Of a stretch of DNA of 13,890 bases, positions 6,665 through 13,890 are shown piece by piece; position 1 is the stretch's first letter, and the number at the start of each line of letters is the position of its first letter. A program made the translations under genes and the position numbers. The DNA is from Microscillaceae bacterium (GTDB lineage Bacteria > Bacteroidota > Bacteroidia > Cytophagales > Microscillaceae): assembly GCA_003483885.1 (NCBI GenBank), contig DMXI01000013.1:1-13890 (forward strand), read 5' to 3'. The notes beneath the pieces are model-generated. The model ran no database searches, was not told the origin of the DNA, and saw only the letters and a list, made by a program, of their open reading frames with translations.

Positions 6665-7582
6665 TTATTTACCAAGCATTTTCAAAATATCATTCAAGCG
6701 AGTTTTGCTTCCATTGACTTCTCTGAACGAATCATAGTATTTATCTGAAATGCGCTGAAACTTATCGGCTTGTTTTGCTTCTGACCAACCAGCCTTGATA
6801 GCTTCAAAAGCTTCCACGTTTTTGGTATGTAAGCTCAGTAGTAGTTGAGAGATTGTTTCTTTTTCTTCTGATGACATTTTTTTATTCACTAATACTGGCC
6901 CTAAGGGGATTTCGTCTGAAACCCATAAGAGTTTTACTTTATTCTTAAGAGTTGAATCTGCCTTGATTTGTTTATAATATTCGTTGCTTCCCAAAGCGCC
7001 TAAATCAGCTTCTCCATTTACTAGTCTTTCTAAAGTGGAGGTATGATTTCCGCCGTATTTTACTTCTTTGAACTGAGACTCAGGAGAAGTAATATTGATT
7101 GAACTCAAAAAAAGCCTTGGAATAAGATTACCTGAGGTAGACCCTGTTTTAACAAACATCATGGTGAGTTGATCTGCTTTGTTGGGTATAGCTGAATAAT
7201 TTCGAAGGCTATCATTACTGGTCAAAAACACTGTTTTATAGTTATCTACTGCGTCTTTTTTGACATGAAGATTTGCTACTGGAAGCATGTGTTGGTTATC
7301 AGGGGCCAGAATCAAATATCCTAAGGTGTTGATCAAAGCAATATCGACTTTATCTGATTTTATTCCTTTTACAAAGGACTCCACATCAGGATAGCTCTTT
7401 GTTTCAACATTTCGCTGCAAACGCTTTTCAAGGTTTTGGGCAAGTGGCTTCAGGTTTGCTATCCTATTATTGGTGGCGTATGTATAAGTAGCCAGTACGA
7501 TCGGTTTCTTGTCTGGTTTGCACCCCAAAGACAAAAGACTGAGTAATACACTCAGGAAAATCAAATTCAATTTCTTACTCAT
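6665..7582 (-). CDS. PhnD-type substrate-binding lipoprotein
   Basis: The 305-residue product is a predicted lipoprotein with lipobox LSLGC (Cys21). The mature part follows the phosphate/phosphite/phosphonate ABC-transporter binding-protein pattern. It opens with a strand PIVLATYTY, then LKPLAQNLEKRLQRNVE and DIALINTLGYLI. The signature GSTSGNLIP lies at residues 147-155, followed by NGEADLGALGSNEY and ending in a helical segment. In the family this protein captures a small oxyanion or related solute for a membrane permease. No permease or ATPase gene is nearby, so it is an orphan here, and the ligand could differ. It follows the hexosaminidase gene by 32 bases and is almost certainly co-transcribed with it. 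Confidence 0.86.
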   Translation of the reverse strand: MSKKLNLIFLSVLLSLLSLGCKPDKKPIVLATYTYATNNRIANLKPLAQNLEKRLQRNVETKSYPDVESFVKGIKSDKVDIALINTLGYLILAPDNQHMLPVANLHVKKDAVDNYKTVFLTSNDSLRNYSAIPNKADQLTMMFVKTGSTSGNLIPRLFLSSINITSPESQFKEVKYGGNHTSTLERLVNGEADLGALGSNEYYKQIKADSTLKNKVKLLWVSDEIPLGPVLVNKKMSSEEKETISQLLLSLHTKNVEAFEAIKAGWSEAKQADKFQRISDKYYDSFREVNGSKTRLNDILKMLGK

Positions 7583-7614
7583 TCTAGTGGCTTTTTATCA
7601 ATCCTGATTAGTTC

Positions 7615-8772
7615 TTATTTCAACCCCGCCTTCATTTTTTGAATCCGCGCATAAGATTCATCGATGCGCTGACGGGAGATTTTACCTTTTTTGATAAGCT
7701 TTTTGATGATAGCAATGGCTTGAGGCACTGTTTTTTTATTGTAAGCATCACGCCCATTGTTAGAGAAAAGAATAATGTCTACCCCGGCATTGATAGATTT
7801 CTCGAGGGCTTCTTCTAAACCATAGTTTTTGGCAATGGCATTCATTTGCATATCGTCTGAAATAATGATGCCTTGCCACCCCCACTTTTTGCGAAGATAA
7901 TCATTCATAATCTTCTTAGACATGGTAGCTGGGTATTTATCATCCAGTTTTTTGTTGAATACGTGGGCGGTCATCACCATTCCTTGAAAGCCCTTTTCAA
8001 TCATTCGCTTAAAGGGGGCTAACTCAATGGGTTTCCAGGTATCAGTTACATCGGTAAAACCTAAATGAGAGTCAGCGATAGCACTTCCGTGTCCTGGAAA
8101 ATGTTTGATGGCACAAATAACTCCTTGTTTTTGGTGCACCTCAGCAAATTTAGAAGCGTGGGTTACCAGTGTTTCCACATCGCCCGAAAAGCTACGCCCT
8201 AAACGGCCAATGATCGGGGCTTTGGGATTTACATTAAGGTCTACTACTGGGGCAAAATTGACATTGAACCCCATTGATTTGACCTTTCCAGCAATGTGAT
8301 TGGCCCATTTTTCGGTAGCAGGTAGTTGGTTGATTTCTCCAATCTCCTGAGGCCTTTGAGTACTGGTAAATCCAAATTTGGCACTCAAGCGGCTCACTTT
8401 CCCTCCTTCTTCGTCTACCGCCACCAATAAAGGTACTTTAGATAGTTTTTTTAAATCGGTAATGAGCTTTTTTAACTGTGCCTTAGACTGAATATTTCGC
8501 GGTTTGTTGGCTCCAAGTAATAAGTCTCGGCTATATAAAATCACTCCACCTAAGTGATGCCTGGTGATGTCTCGGTAGATATGATTGCTTTGTTTCAAAG
8601 TTGTTCCCCGAAAACCTGCCATCAACATTTGACCAATTTTAAAATCCAATGAATCTATTTCAGTAGTTGCAGAAGATTGGGTATCTGATTTTTGCCCAGC
8701 GGTATTGCAAGCCAATAAAACCAAACCACTGATCAATAAAACAAACGGGATAACAACAATCGCTTTTTTCAT
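7615..8772 (-). CDS. GH3 beta-N-acetylhexosaminidase, NagZ-like lipoprotein
   Basis: The enzyme should release terminal beta-linked GlcNAc (or MurNAc-linked GlcNAc) residues. Of 385 residues, the first 22 form a lipoprotein signal (VLLACN, Cys22), so it sits on a membrane facing the periplasm or outside, unlike the cytoplasmic E. coli NagZ. The GH3 domain shows DEEGGKVSR (120-128), where relatives have DQEGGRVQR. The subfamily signature KHFPGHG (223-229) plus four residues plus DSH (Asp234, His236) is intact; this His-Asp dyad acts as the acid/base in NagZ-type enzymes. IISDDMQM carries the nucleophile (Asp306 or Asp307). It is a single-domain enzyme with no C-terminal beta-lactamase extension. 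It is first in a two-gene unit with the PhnD-like lipoprotein. A weak promoter-like TATAATTG lies about 30 bases upstream. Confidence 0.93.
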   Translation of the reverse strand: MKKAIVVIPFVLLISGLVLLACNTAGQKSDTQSSATTEIDSLDFKIGQMLMAGFRGTTLKQSNHIYRDITRHHLGGVILYSRDLLLGANKPRNIQSKAQLKKLITDLKKLSKVPLLVAVDEEGGKVSRLSAKFGFTSTQRPQEIGEINQLPATEKWANHIAGKVKSMGFNVNFAPVVDLNVNPKAPIIGRLGRSFSGDVETLVTHASKFAEVHQKQGVICAIKHFPGHGSAIADSHLGFTDVTDTWKPIELAPFKRMIEKGFQGMVMTAHVFNKKLDDKYPATMSKKIMNDYLRKKWGWQGIIISDDMQMNAIAKNYGLEEALEKSINAGVDIILFSNNGRDAYNKKTVPQAIAIIKKLIKKGKISRQRIDESYARIQKMKAGLK

Positions 8773-8851
8773 AATGCAATAAGGAACATTTAAAACAAGG
8801 TCAATTATACAGCTAAAATTTTAAAACGTGTGCCTCTTCAGTAAATTTCAT

Positions 8852-8883
8852 AAAAAAGCGAGGCAGTCAATGACTACCTCGCT
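8852..8883 (-). terminator. Intrinsic terminator of the susC-susD operon
   Basis: On the plus strand AGCGAGG-C-AGT (8857-8867) pairs with ACT-A-CCTCGCT (8873-8883), with one C-A mismatch and a CAATG loop. Read on the minus strand the stem is followed at once by TTTTTT, a textbook rho-independent signal. It lies 30 bases past the stop of susD and about 80 bases before the hexosaminidase start, so it separates the two minus-strand units, at least partly. Confidence 0.88.
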
Positions 8884-8912
8884 CAATATTTAATTGATTT
8901 TATGTCTTCAAA

Positions 8913-10217
8913 CTATTGATTGTCATTCAAAGGAATTGGGAATTTGGTATGGATAATATCTCCAGTTCGATCAATCGGTAAGTTGGTTGCATCTAGTCTA
9001 TTGTAACGACGTAAATCTGCCATGCGAACACCTTCTAACCACAAAGAATAACGCCTTTCGATCAATAACTGGTTAATCAATGAAGTTTGGTCGGTGGCTC
9101 CAGTATAACCTGCCAAACCAGCAGCCATCCTTACAATATCAAGAACTCTTACCGCCTCAGCCGAGTTTCCTTGCTGAATGTTGGCTTCTGCCTTCATCAA
9201 AATCAACTCTTCGTTACGAATAATAGCAACAGGAGTAGTACTGGTACTGTAAATATTTTGACGATGAGTCGCCGTTAAACCATCTCTGGCATTTGGTTGA
9301 GCCGTAGTTTTAGAAGTCACACGCGTATCACCTGCTTGTGCGTCAGTGTTGAATGATGGATGTGCATAGATATTATCAGGTGCACTTCCAAAAAACAAAG
9401 GATTCAATACATCACCCGCCGCTGTAGAAAATATATGTTGCGGTCCTGCATTTATGTCGCCTGTTTCATTTAAGAAAGACTGTCCCAACAGCGTCAATAC
9501 ATCAGCCCAATTTTGCTGATACAAAGCTACTTTAGCAGCCAAACCTCGGTTAAATTGCTTAAAGGTGGCTGGGGTATCAAATCCAGTCCATCCAGTGTTC
9601 AACGTAAACGAGAAAGCAGTGCCTGCCGCATCCAAATCGGTAGAAGCCTCATCCAGCAAAGTTCTGATATTAGTCAAAGCAGTTGCTTTATCTGCAAAAG
9701 CGCCTAATTGATCAGGGTTCGAAACATCAATACGAATGCCGTTATCATCCAACATGTTCAGGATTTGAATGAAAATATGGGCTTTCATTGTTTTGGCAAA
9801 TCCACTATATCCTTTCTTTGCAACATCTGTTACCAATGTAGTATTATTCAGTGCATCAATCAAGATGTTACAGTTTTTTACCACACGATAATAAGGGGTA
9901 TACCATCCTGTCAAATAGAATGTGTTGTTATCCAGCTGAGCACCATTTTTACCTAATAAATCCTCTGTATTTCGGGGATCAGCATCAAATAAATACAACT
10001 CACGAGCAATGCTTCCTGCCGAAGTACGATACACCTGTAATCCAGCTCTTAAATCGCCTAAGGCTCCTGTTACTAAAGCATCTAACTGGGCAGGGGTCGC
10101 ATTAGAGGCCACTCCCCCTACACTAGGGCGGTTAGGGTCTACTTGAGCATCAAAGTTACAAGCTGTAATCAGCGATACTCCCACCAAAAAAAGTACTAAT
10201 CTATTGATAAATTTCAT
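8913..10217 (-). CDS. SusD/RagB-family nutrient-binding lipoprotein
   Basis: This 434-residue cell-surface lipoprotein should cap the SusC channel and bind its nutrient. The lipobox is SLITAC (Cys20), followed by NFDAQVDPNRPS, in line with surface-exported lipoproteins. The helical family core is visible: YYRVVKNCNILIDAL, GFAKTMKAHIFIQIL, and the C-terminal set IRNEELILMKAEAN with AVRVLDIVR and LIERRYSLWLEGVRMADLRRYNRL. It ends in FPIPLNDNQ, as many SusD proteins do. At 434 residues it is shorter than SusD of starch systems (about 550), so the ligand cannot be read from size. It starts 12 bases after the susC stop, so translation is probably coupled, and ends just before a strong terminator. 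Confidence 0.95.
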   Translation of the reverse strand: MKFINRLVLFLVGVSLITACNFDAQVDPNRPSVGGVASNATPAQLDALVTGALGDLRAGLQVYRTSAGSIARELYLFDADPRNTEDLLGKNGAQLDNNTFYLTGWYTPYYRVVKNCNILIDALNNTTLVTDVAKKGYSGFAKTMKAHIFIQILNMLDDNGIRIDVSNPDQLGAFADKATALTNIRTLLDEASTDLDAAGTAFSFTLNTGWTGFDTPATFKQFNRGLAAKVALYQQNWADVLTLLGQSFLNETGDINAGPQHIFSTAAGDVLNPLFFGSAPDNIYAHPSFNTDAQAGDTRVTSKTTAQPNARDGLTATHRQNIYSTSTTPVAIIRNEELILMKAEANIQQGNSAEAVRVLDIVRMAAGLAGYTGATDQTSLINQLLIERRYSLWLEGVRMADLRRYNRLDATNLPIDRTGDIIHTKFPIPLNDNQ

Positions 10218-10229
10218 ATTTGAGTCGGT

Positions 10230-13178
10230 TTAGAAAGTTGCTGATAAGTGGAAAAATATACGCTTAGAGCTTGGGAATGGTGCTACGTCTACCCCAGAAG
10301 ACAATCCGCCTCCACCTTTGGTAGATACTTCAGGATCATACCACTTGTAATCGGTAATGGTGATCCAGTTTTGAGCCGAAATACCCACTTTTACATTTTC
10401 TATAGTACCTTGAGAAAAGTTCTTTATCCAGTTCTTGGGTAAATTATAAAACAAAGCTACTTCTCTTAATCGCAAGTAAGTGGCATCTTCTAAGTAACGA
10501 GCCGAACCAGTTGAGTTACGACGTGCTTCGCCTTCAGGTGTATCATAGTCAAAACTGGTACGCCCTAAGTCGGTCAGGAATAAACTCAGGTTCAAGTTGT
10601 TTCCACCCTTGCTATAGTGCCATAAGAAAGACAACTCAAAGTTTTTCATAATACGCATGGTGTTGTTCCAAGACACTTGATAATCAGGTAAGGCATCTCC
10701 TACGGTTACAATGTTACCGTCGGCATCGGTTCCTTTAAACTGGGTCACTGATTGACCTTGTTCGATGTAGAAAGTACCCAATCCAAGACCAAAAGCAGTA
10801 CCTGCAGGGGCAAATGCTGGAACATCCAGACGGGTAATCTCTGAACGGTTGAACCAAAAACGAAGTTGGCTAGTCCAGGCAAAATTCTCTTTGGTGAAAA
10901 GATCGCCACCAAGGCTAAGCTCGAATCCGCGGTTAACTAAATCCGCCGCATCGCTAATCTCAGATGCAAAACCAGAAGAAGAAGGCAATGCTCGCTGGAT
11001 CAGTAGATTTCTTACATTACGAGTATAATAAGTTGCTTCTAAGAAGAAACGATTACCGAAAAACCCTAAGTCAATACCTGCTTCAATTTCTGTAGCGATT
11101 TCTGGTTCGAGGTTACGATTACCTCTCACTCCACTAATCGTTGTACCACTCAAACCGCCAATGTTTACGTTGTTAAACCCAGTAAACAAAGAACCAAACC
11201 CAGGGCTACTACCTGTTTGTCCAAAAGCAGCTCTTACTTTTACCTGGTTTACAGTTTCTTTAAGCGTCCAGAAATCAAAGTTAGCCACGTTTACGGCTAC
11301 TGATGCTTTAGGGAAGGCATACAATTTATTCGGGTCACCATTGAGGGTTGATTTATCCAAACGAACTCCTGCAGATAAGATTACCCGGTTATTAAAATTG
11401 GCTTCTTGCTGAAAGAAATATCCAAAGTCCTGCTCTTGTGCCAACGCTTGGTCTACTGCTTGTGCTCCAGCTTGTTGAATATTAAACTGATCGGGCTTTA
11501 ATTGGGTACCACGAGAAAGTAAGAAATCTCGATTGATGTAAATATTAGTAAAACCTAATTGCGACGTAAGATCAGTCGTTCCCAGGTTTAAATTATATAC
11601 AAAAGCACCTTGATAGTTTCCATTGGTTACAGTATTGGCTCCTTCACTTAAGAAACCATTGGTAATACCTCGCTGGGCTTGATGCTGTGGTGATACAAAA
11701 GTAAAAGTACCATGTTTGAAAATATCAATTCCCCCACCAAAGTTAAATTGAAGCAACATATTATCACGTTGCAAAAGGTTAAATTCTAAGTTCAAACTTT
11801 GAATAGTACGGAATACTTCTTCACGGTTATACATGGCATCACGAACAAACAAAGGGTTACCTGAAGCAGTGGGGTTATCAGGATATTCTCCTCTCTCGTT
11901 AGGAAATTGATTATTCCAAGGGCGAGTAAAAGCCAGGTTATAACCATAACTCAACCCACCTTCATTTTCGTTTCCAGTAAAACTTCGATCAGCTACCGAG
12001 TTTACAAAATACGATCCAGTGGTAATTTTCAAATACTTAGATAGCTTGTGGGTCAAGTTCAGGCGGAAGTTTCTACGACGATACCCTGTGCCACGGATAA
12101 TCCCTTCTTCGTTTCGGATAGACGCACTGGTATAAAAAGTAGTACGATTACTTCCTCCACTAGCACTTAGGTTTGTCTGAAAAATGCCTCCAACATTTCC
12201 ATAAACTTCTTTTTCATAGTCATACAAGCCTCCTCCATTGCGAGCAGCGTTCCATTTGGCTACTTCAGCATCGGCTGCTGCCACTCCAGCGGGTGTTGTT
12301 TCATCAAAAAAGCCTCTCACTTTGGCCTCAGTATCATAGTTTCTTTGGCCTAATAGCTTAATGGCACGAGCGGTACCTACCAGTTGTTCAAAGTTAAACC
12401 TGGTTTTACCTGCGTTTCCTTTTTTAGTGGTAATGATAACTACCCCAGCATTTGCCCGAGACCCATAAATAGCCGCAGCTGAGGCACCTTTCAATACTTC
12501 TACTCTCTCAATGTCAAAAGAAGATAAATCGGCAATACGGTTAGAGGCTTGTTCTTCGTTTCCAGCATTTGCTCCTGAGGCGAAACGAATTCCACTAGGA
12601 ATTTCACTGTTATCGAGGTATACCCCATCTACAATAAAAAGTGGTTGGTTTTGACCTACAATAGAGGAAATTCCTCGCAAGCGAATGGCAATACCTCCTC
12701 CGGGAGCACCAGAAGTTTTCACAATGTTGGCTCCGGTAAGCTTACCATACAAAGCTCCGTCAAAAGTAGGGGGAGAAGTAATCCCTACTAGTTCTTTGGC
12801 AGAAATACTCGAGACAGCATTGGCCAGGTTCGAACGTTTCACGTTTGAAGCCAGACCCGTTACAACAATTTCATCCAATAAAGAATTTTCATCCTTCATG
12901 GTTACAGTAATTTGGCTTTGGGAACCCACAATAATTTCTTGGGTTGCCATTCCAATAAAGCTAATAATCAAGGTCGCGTTACTTGGAACATTCAACGAAA
13001 ACGTTCCATCGGCCTTGGTGGAAGCACCAGTAGTGGTTCCTTTTACGATTACAGTGGCGCCTGGTACTGGCTGCCCGTCTTTGTCTACTACCTTACCTGT
13101 AATGGTTCTATCCTGAGCCAAGGCAAGGGTAGTGGTTAGACAAAAAAACATGAACAATAAGAGTAAATTTTTTTTCAT
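10230..13178 (-). CDS. SusC/RagA-type TonB-dependent outer-membrane transporter
   Basis: The 982-residue product forms an outer-membrane barrel that imports a bound nutrient using TonB energy. The frame is open to 13304, but the start at 13178 is chosen. There a signal peptide begins (MKKNLLLLFMFFCLTTTLALAQ), and the likely promoter overlaps the upstream extension. A CarboxypepD_reg-like domain occupies about residues 23-95 (TITGKVVDKDGQPVPGATV). The TonB box is near 102-108 (DEIVVTG). The plug runs to about 252 with LFIVDGVYLDN, IERVEVLKGASAAAIYGSRA and VVIITTKKG. The remainder is barrel, ending in an aromatic residue (FFHLSATF). No truncation is visible. It is the first gene of a two-gene operon with susD. 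No sigma/anti-sigma pair is visible in the window. The transported substrate is unknown; peptides, glycans and siderophore-like ligands are all known for the family. Confidence 0.97.
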   Translation of the reverse strand: MKKNLLLLFMFFCLTTTLALAQDRTITGKVVDKDGQPVPGATVIVKGTTTGASTKADGTFSLNVPSNATLIISFIGMATQEIIVGSQSQITVTMKDENSLLDEIVVTGLASNVKRSNLANAVSSISAKELVGITSPPTFDGALYGKLTGANIVKTSGAPGGGIAIRLRGISSIVGQNQPLFIVDGVYLDNSEIPSGIRFASGANAGNEEQASNRIADLSSFDIERVEVLKGASAAAIYGSRANAGVVIITTKKGNAGKTRFNFEQLVGTARAIKLLGQRNYDTEAKVRGFFDETTPAGVAAADAEVAKWNAARNGGGLYDYEKEVYGNVGGIFQTNLSASGGSNRTTFYTSASIRNEEGIIRGTGYRRRNFRLNLTHKLSKYLKITTGSYFVNSVADRSFTGNENEGGLSYGYNLAFTRPWNNQFPNERGEYPDNPTASGNPLFVRDAMYNREEVFRTIQSLNLEFNLLQRDNMLLQFNFGGGIDIFKHGTFTFVSPQHQAQRGITNGFLSEGANTVTNGNYQGAFVYNLNLGTTDLTSQLGFTNIYINRDFLLSRGTQLKPDQFNIQQAGAQAVDQALAQEQDFGYFFQQEANFNNRVILSAGVRLDKSTLNGDPNKLYAFPKASVAVNVANFDFWTLKETVNQVKVRAAFGQTGSSPGFGSLFTGFNNVNIGGLSGTTISGVRGNRNLEPEIATEIEAGIDLGFFGNRFFLEATYYTRNVRNLLIQRALPSSSGFASEISDAADLVNRGFELSLGGDLFTKENFAWTSQLRFWFNRSEITRLDVPAFAPAGTAFGLGLGTFYIEQGQSVTQFKGTDADGNIVTVGDALPDYQVSWNNTMRIMKNFELSFLWHYSKGGNNLNLSLFLTDLGRTSFDYDTPEGEARRNSTGSARYLEDATYLRLREVALFYNLPKNWIKNFSQGTIENVKVGISAQNWITITDYKWYDPEVSTKGGGGLSSGVDVAPFPSSKRIFFHLSATF

Positions 13179-13280
13179 GCAATTTGTAAGTTTAAATGGA
13201 TGTTTTAATACAACCGCTTCATCGAAGCAGAAGATTCTTTTATAAAAAACGGCTATTAACAAATAATTAACCGCTAGAGG

Positions 13281-13310
13281 CAAATCTAAGGCTTTTTTGC
13301 ACAAAACAAA
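13281..13310 (-). promoter_or_regulatory. Bacteroidota-type promoter for susC
   Basis: On the minus strand TAGATTTG (13288-13281) fits the Bacteroidota -7 consensus TAnnTTTG exactly. TTTG at 13310-13307 gives the -33 element with 18 bases between them, near the usual 19. Transcription would begin near 13275, leaving a leader of about 97 bases before the susC start. That leader contains a small GCTTC/GAAGC hairpin (13216-13228). Confidence 0.55.
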
Positions 13311-13810
13311 TGTTTTACTGCATTTTTGTTACGCTTTTGAAAACAGTCTAAATATTATTTTTGCAAAAAAAAGGGGCGACATTAAAACTCTAAACATCTA
13401 TAAATGAATTACTTGCGAATAAACTAAAAAATAATGGTTAGACTCCATTCGCAAAAAGTTTAAAGGAATGCCCAAAAAGTTCTACAATTCTTACATAGTA
13501 ATTTTGTAATAATCTCTTAATATTGACAAGCATTTTTTGCGAATGGTTGCAATAAGAAAGGAGGAAAATTATTTTTCTGGAAAATATTTAACCTAAGATA
13601 TTTTCCAAAATTTAATTTCCATAAAATCCAGAAGTAATCACATTTATTTTAAAAACAGCGTGTCAATTTTCGATTTACAAAACAATCATCTAGCAATTCA
13701 AAAACAGCTAATCTTACTCAAGCTTAGAACGCTTTTAGATTATGTAAAAAATGGCTAAATTGACCCCACTTTCAAATAAAGAAACTATAAACTTTAAACA
13801 AATTATAATT
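13311..13810. other. AT-rich gene-free stretch with inverted motifs
   Basis: No gene is supported in these roughly 500 bases. The motif CCATTCGCAAAAA (13445-13457) recurs exactly inverted as TTTTTGCGAATGG (13534-13546), and TTGCGAAT occurs again at 13413-13420. A 10-bp inverted repeat TGGAAAATAT / ATATTTTCCA lies at 13578-13587 and 13598-13607 with a 10-base spacer. A TAnnTTTG match on the plus strand is present at 13499-13506 without a good upstream TTTG partner. The pattern would suit operator sites for susC, for the plus-strand gene at 13811, or both; this is inference. Confidence 0.45.
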
Positions 13811-13890
13811 ATGAGCTTAGAGGCTACTACTCAAAAGGTGCAGGAAATGGTTGCTGGCGGTGCTAGTTTTGATTCTTCTATCAAGTTTGT
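13811..13890 (+). CDS. SCP2 sterol-binding domain protein (5' end only)
   Basis: Only 26 codons are present; the gene runs off the right edge. The peptide MSLEATTQKVQEMVAGGAS and then FDSSIKFV resembles the start of small stand-alone SCP2 (sterol carrier protein 2) domain proteins in Bacteroidota. These begin with a helix MSLE-x-T-x-K and a strand ending in KF, and bind lipids in a hydrophobic pocket. An in-frame ATG at 13751 would add 20 residues (MAKLTPLSNKE...); an in-frame TAA at 13745 limits the extension. The shorter start is preferred because family members usually begin at MSLE. The call rests on few residues. Confidence 0.6.
   Translation, partial: MSLEATTQKVQEMVAGGASFDSSIKF

Noticed and set aside
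12685..13116. 143-residue open frame opposite the susC 5' end
   Set aside because: It is antisense to the conserved CarboxypepD-like and plug domains of susC and has a low-complexity composition typical of shadow frames.
13179..13304. N-terminal extension of SusC
   Set aside because: The extra 42 residues precede a proper signal peptide, and the -33/-7 promoter elements lie within or beside it.
13557..13564. Strong Shine-Dalgarno-like AAAGGAGG
   Set aside because: No ATG, GTG or TTG follows at a usable distance, and genes in this phylum rarely depend on such sites.
13404..13596. String of tiny frames (7 to 17 codons) such as those starting at 13404, 13434, 13469 and 13543
   Set aside because: They are too short and too common by chance in AT-rich DNA; nothing marks them as leader peptides.

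Overview
The window looks like chromosomal DNA of a Bacteroidota bacterium, most likely of the Cytophaga group. The main grounds are a SusC/SusD outer-membrane pair, several lipoproteins with Bacteroidota-style lipoboxes, a TAnnTTTG-type promoter in front of susC, the near absence of Shine-Dalgarno sites, and moderate to low GC with AT-rich intergenic DNA. No rRNA, tRNA, CRISPR array, transposase or integrase gene is visible. The species cannot be fixed from the sequence alone.

Layout. Bases 1-433 hold no convincing gene. They contain nested repeats: a 70-bp unit occurs three times (once inverted), and the last two copies enclose a separate perfect 23-bp inverted repeat. After a further gene-free leader comes a secreted penicillin-acylase-family Ntn hydrolase (760-2865, +), whose residues match the acyl-homoserine-lactone/lipopeptide acylase branch. 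It converges on a small exported DUF4412/GLPGLI-like protein (2937-3629, -) across a shared bidirectional terminator. Divergent from that gene are endonuclease V (nfi, 3754-4461, +) and an SGNH/GDSL lipoprotein hydrolase (4538-5431, +).

Bases 5432-6660 look like an accessory patch: two short unrecognised plus-strand genes (5458-5826 and 6151-6543, the second with tail-collar-like motifs) separated by a foldback repeat.

The rest, up to 13178, is on the minus strand. The susC-susD operon reads from 13178 to 8913 and ends at a strong intrinsic terminator. Beyond it lies a second unit, a GH3 beta-N-acetylhexosaminidase lipoprotein followed 32 bp later by a PhnD-type substrate-binding lipoprotein. 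SusC/SusD would import an oligomeric nutrient across the outer membrane. The neighbouring hexosaminidase suggests a GlcNAc-containing glycan or cell-wall fragment, but the terminator between the units leaves that link unproven.

A 632-bp gene-free stretch (13179-13810) holds the susC promoter and several inverted motifs. It ends at the first 26 codons of an SCP2-like (sterol carrier protein) gene that runs off the window. The genes are mostly recognisable families. The least explained parts are the nested repeats at the left edge, the 5.4-6.6 kb accessory patch, the hexosaminidase/binding-protein pair and the inverted motifs upstream of the SCP2-like gene.
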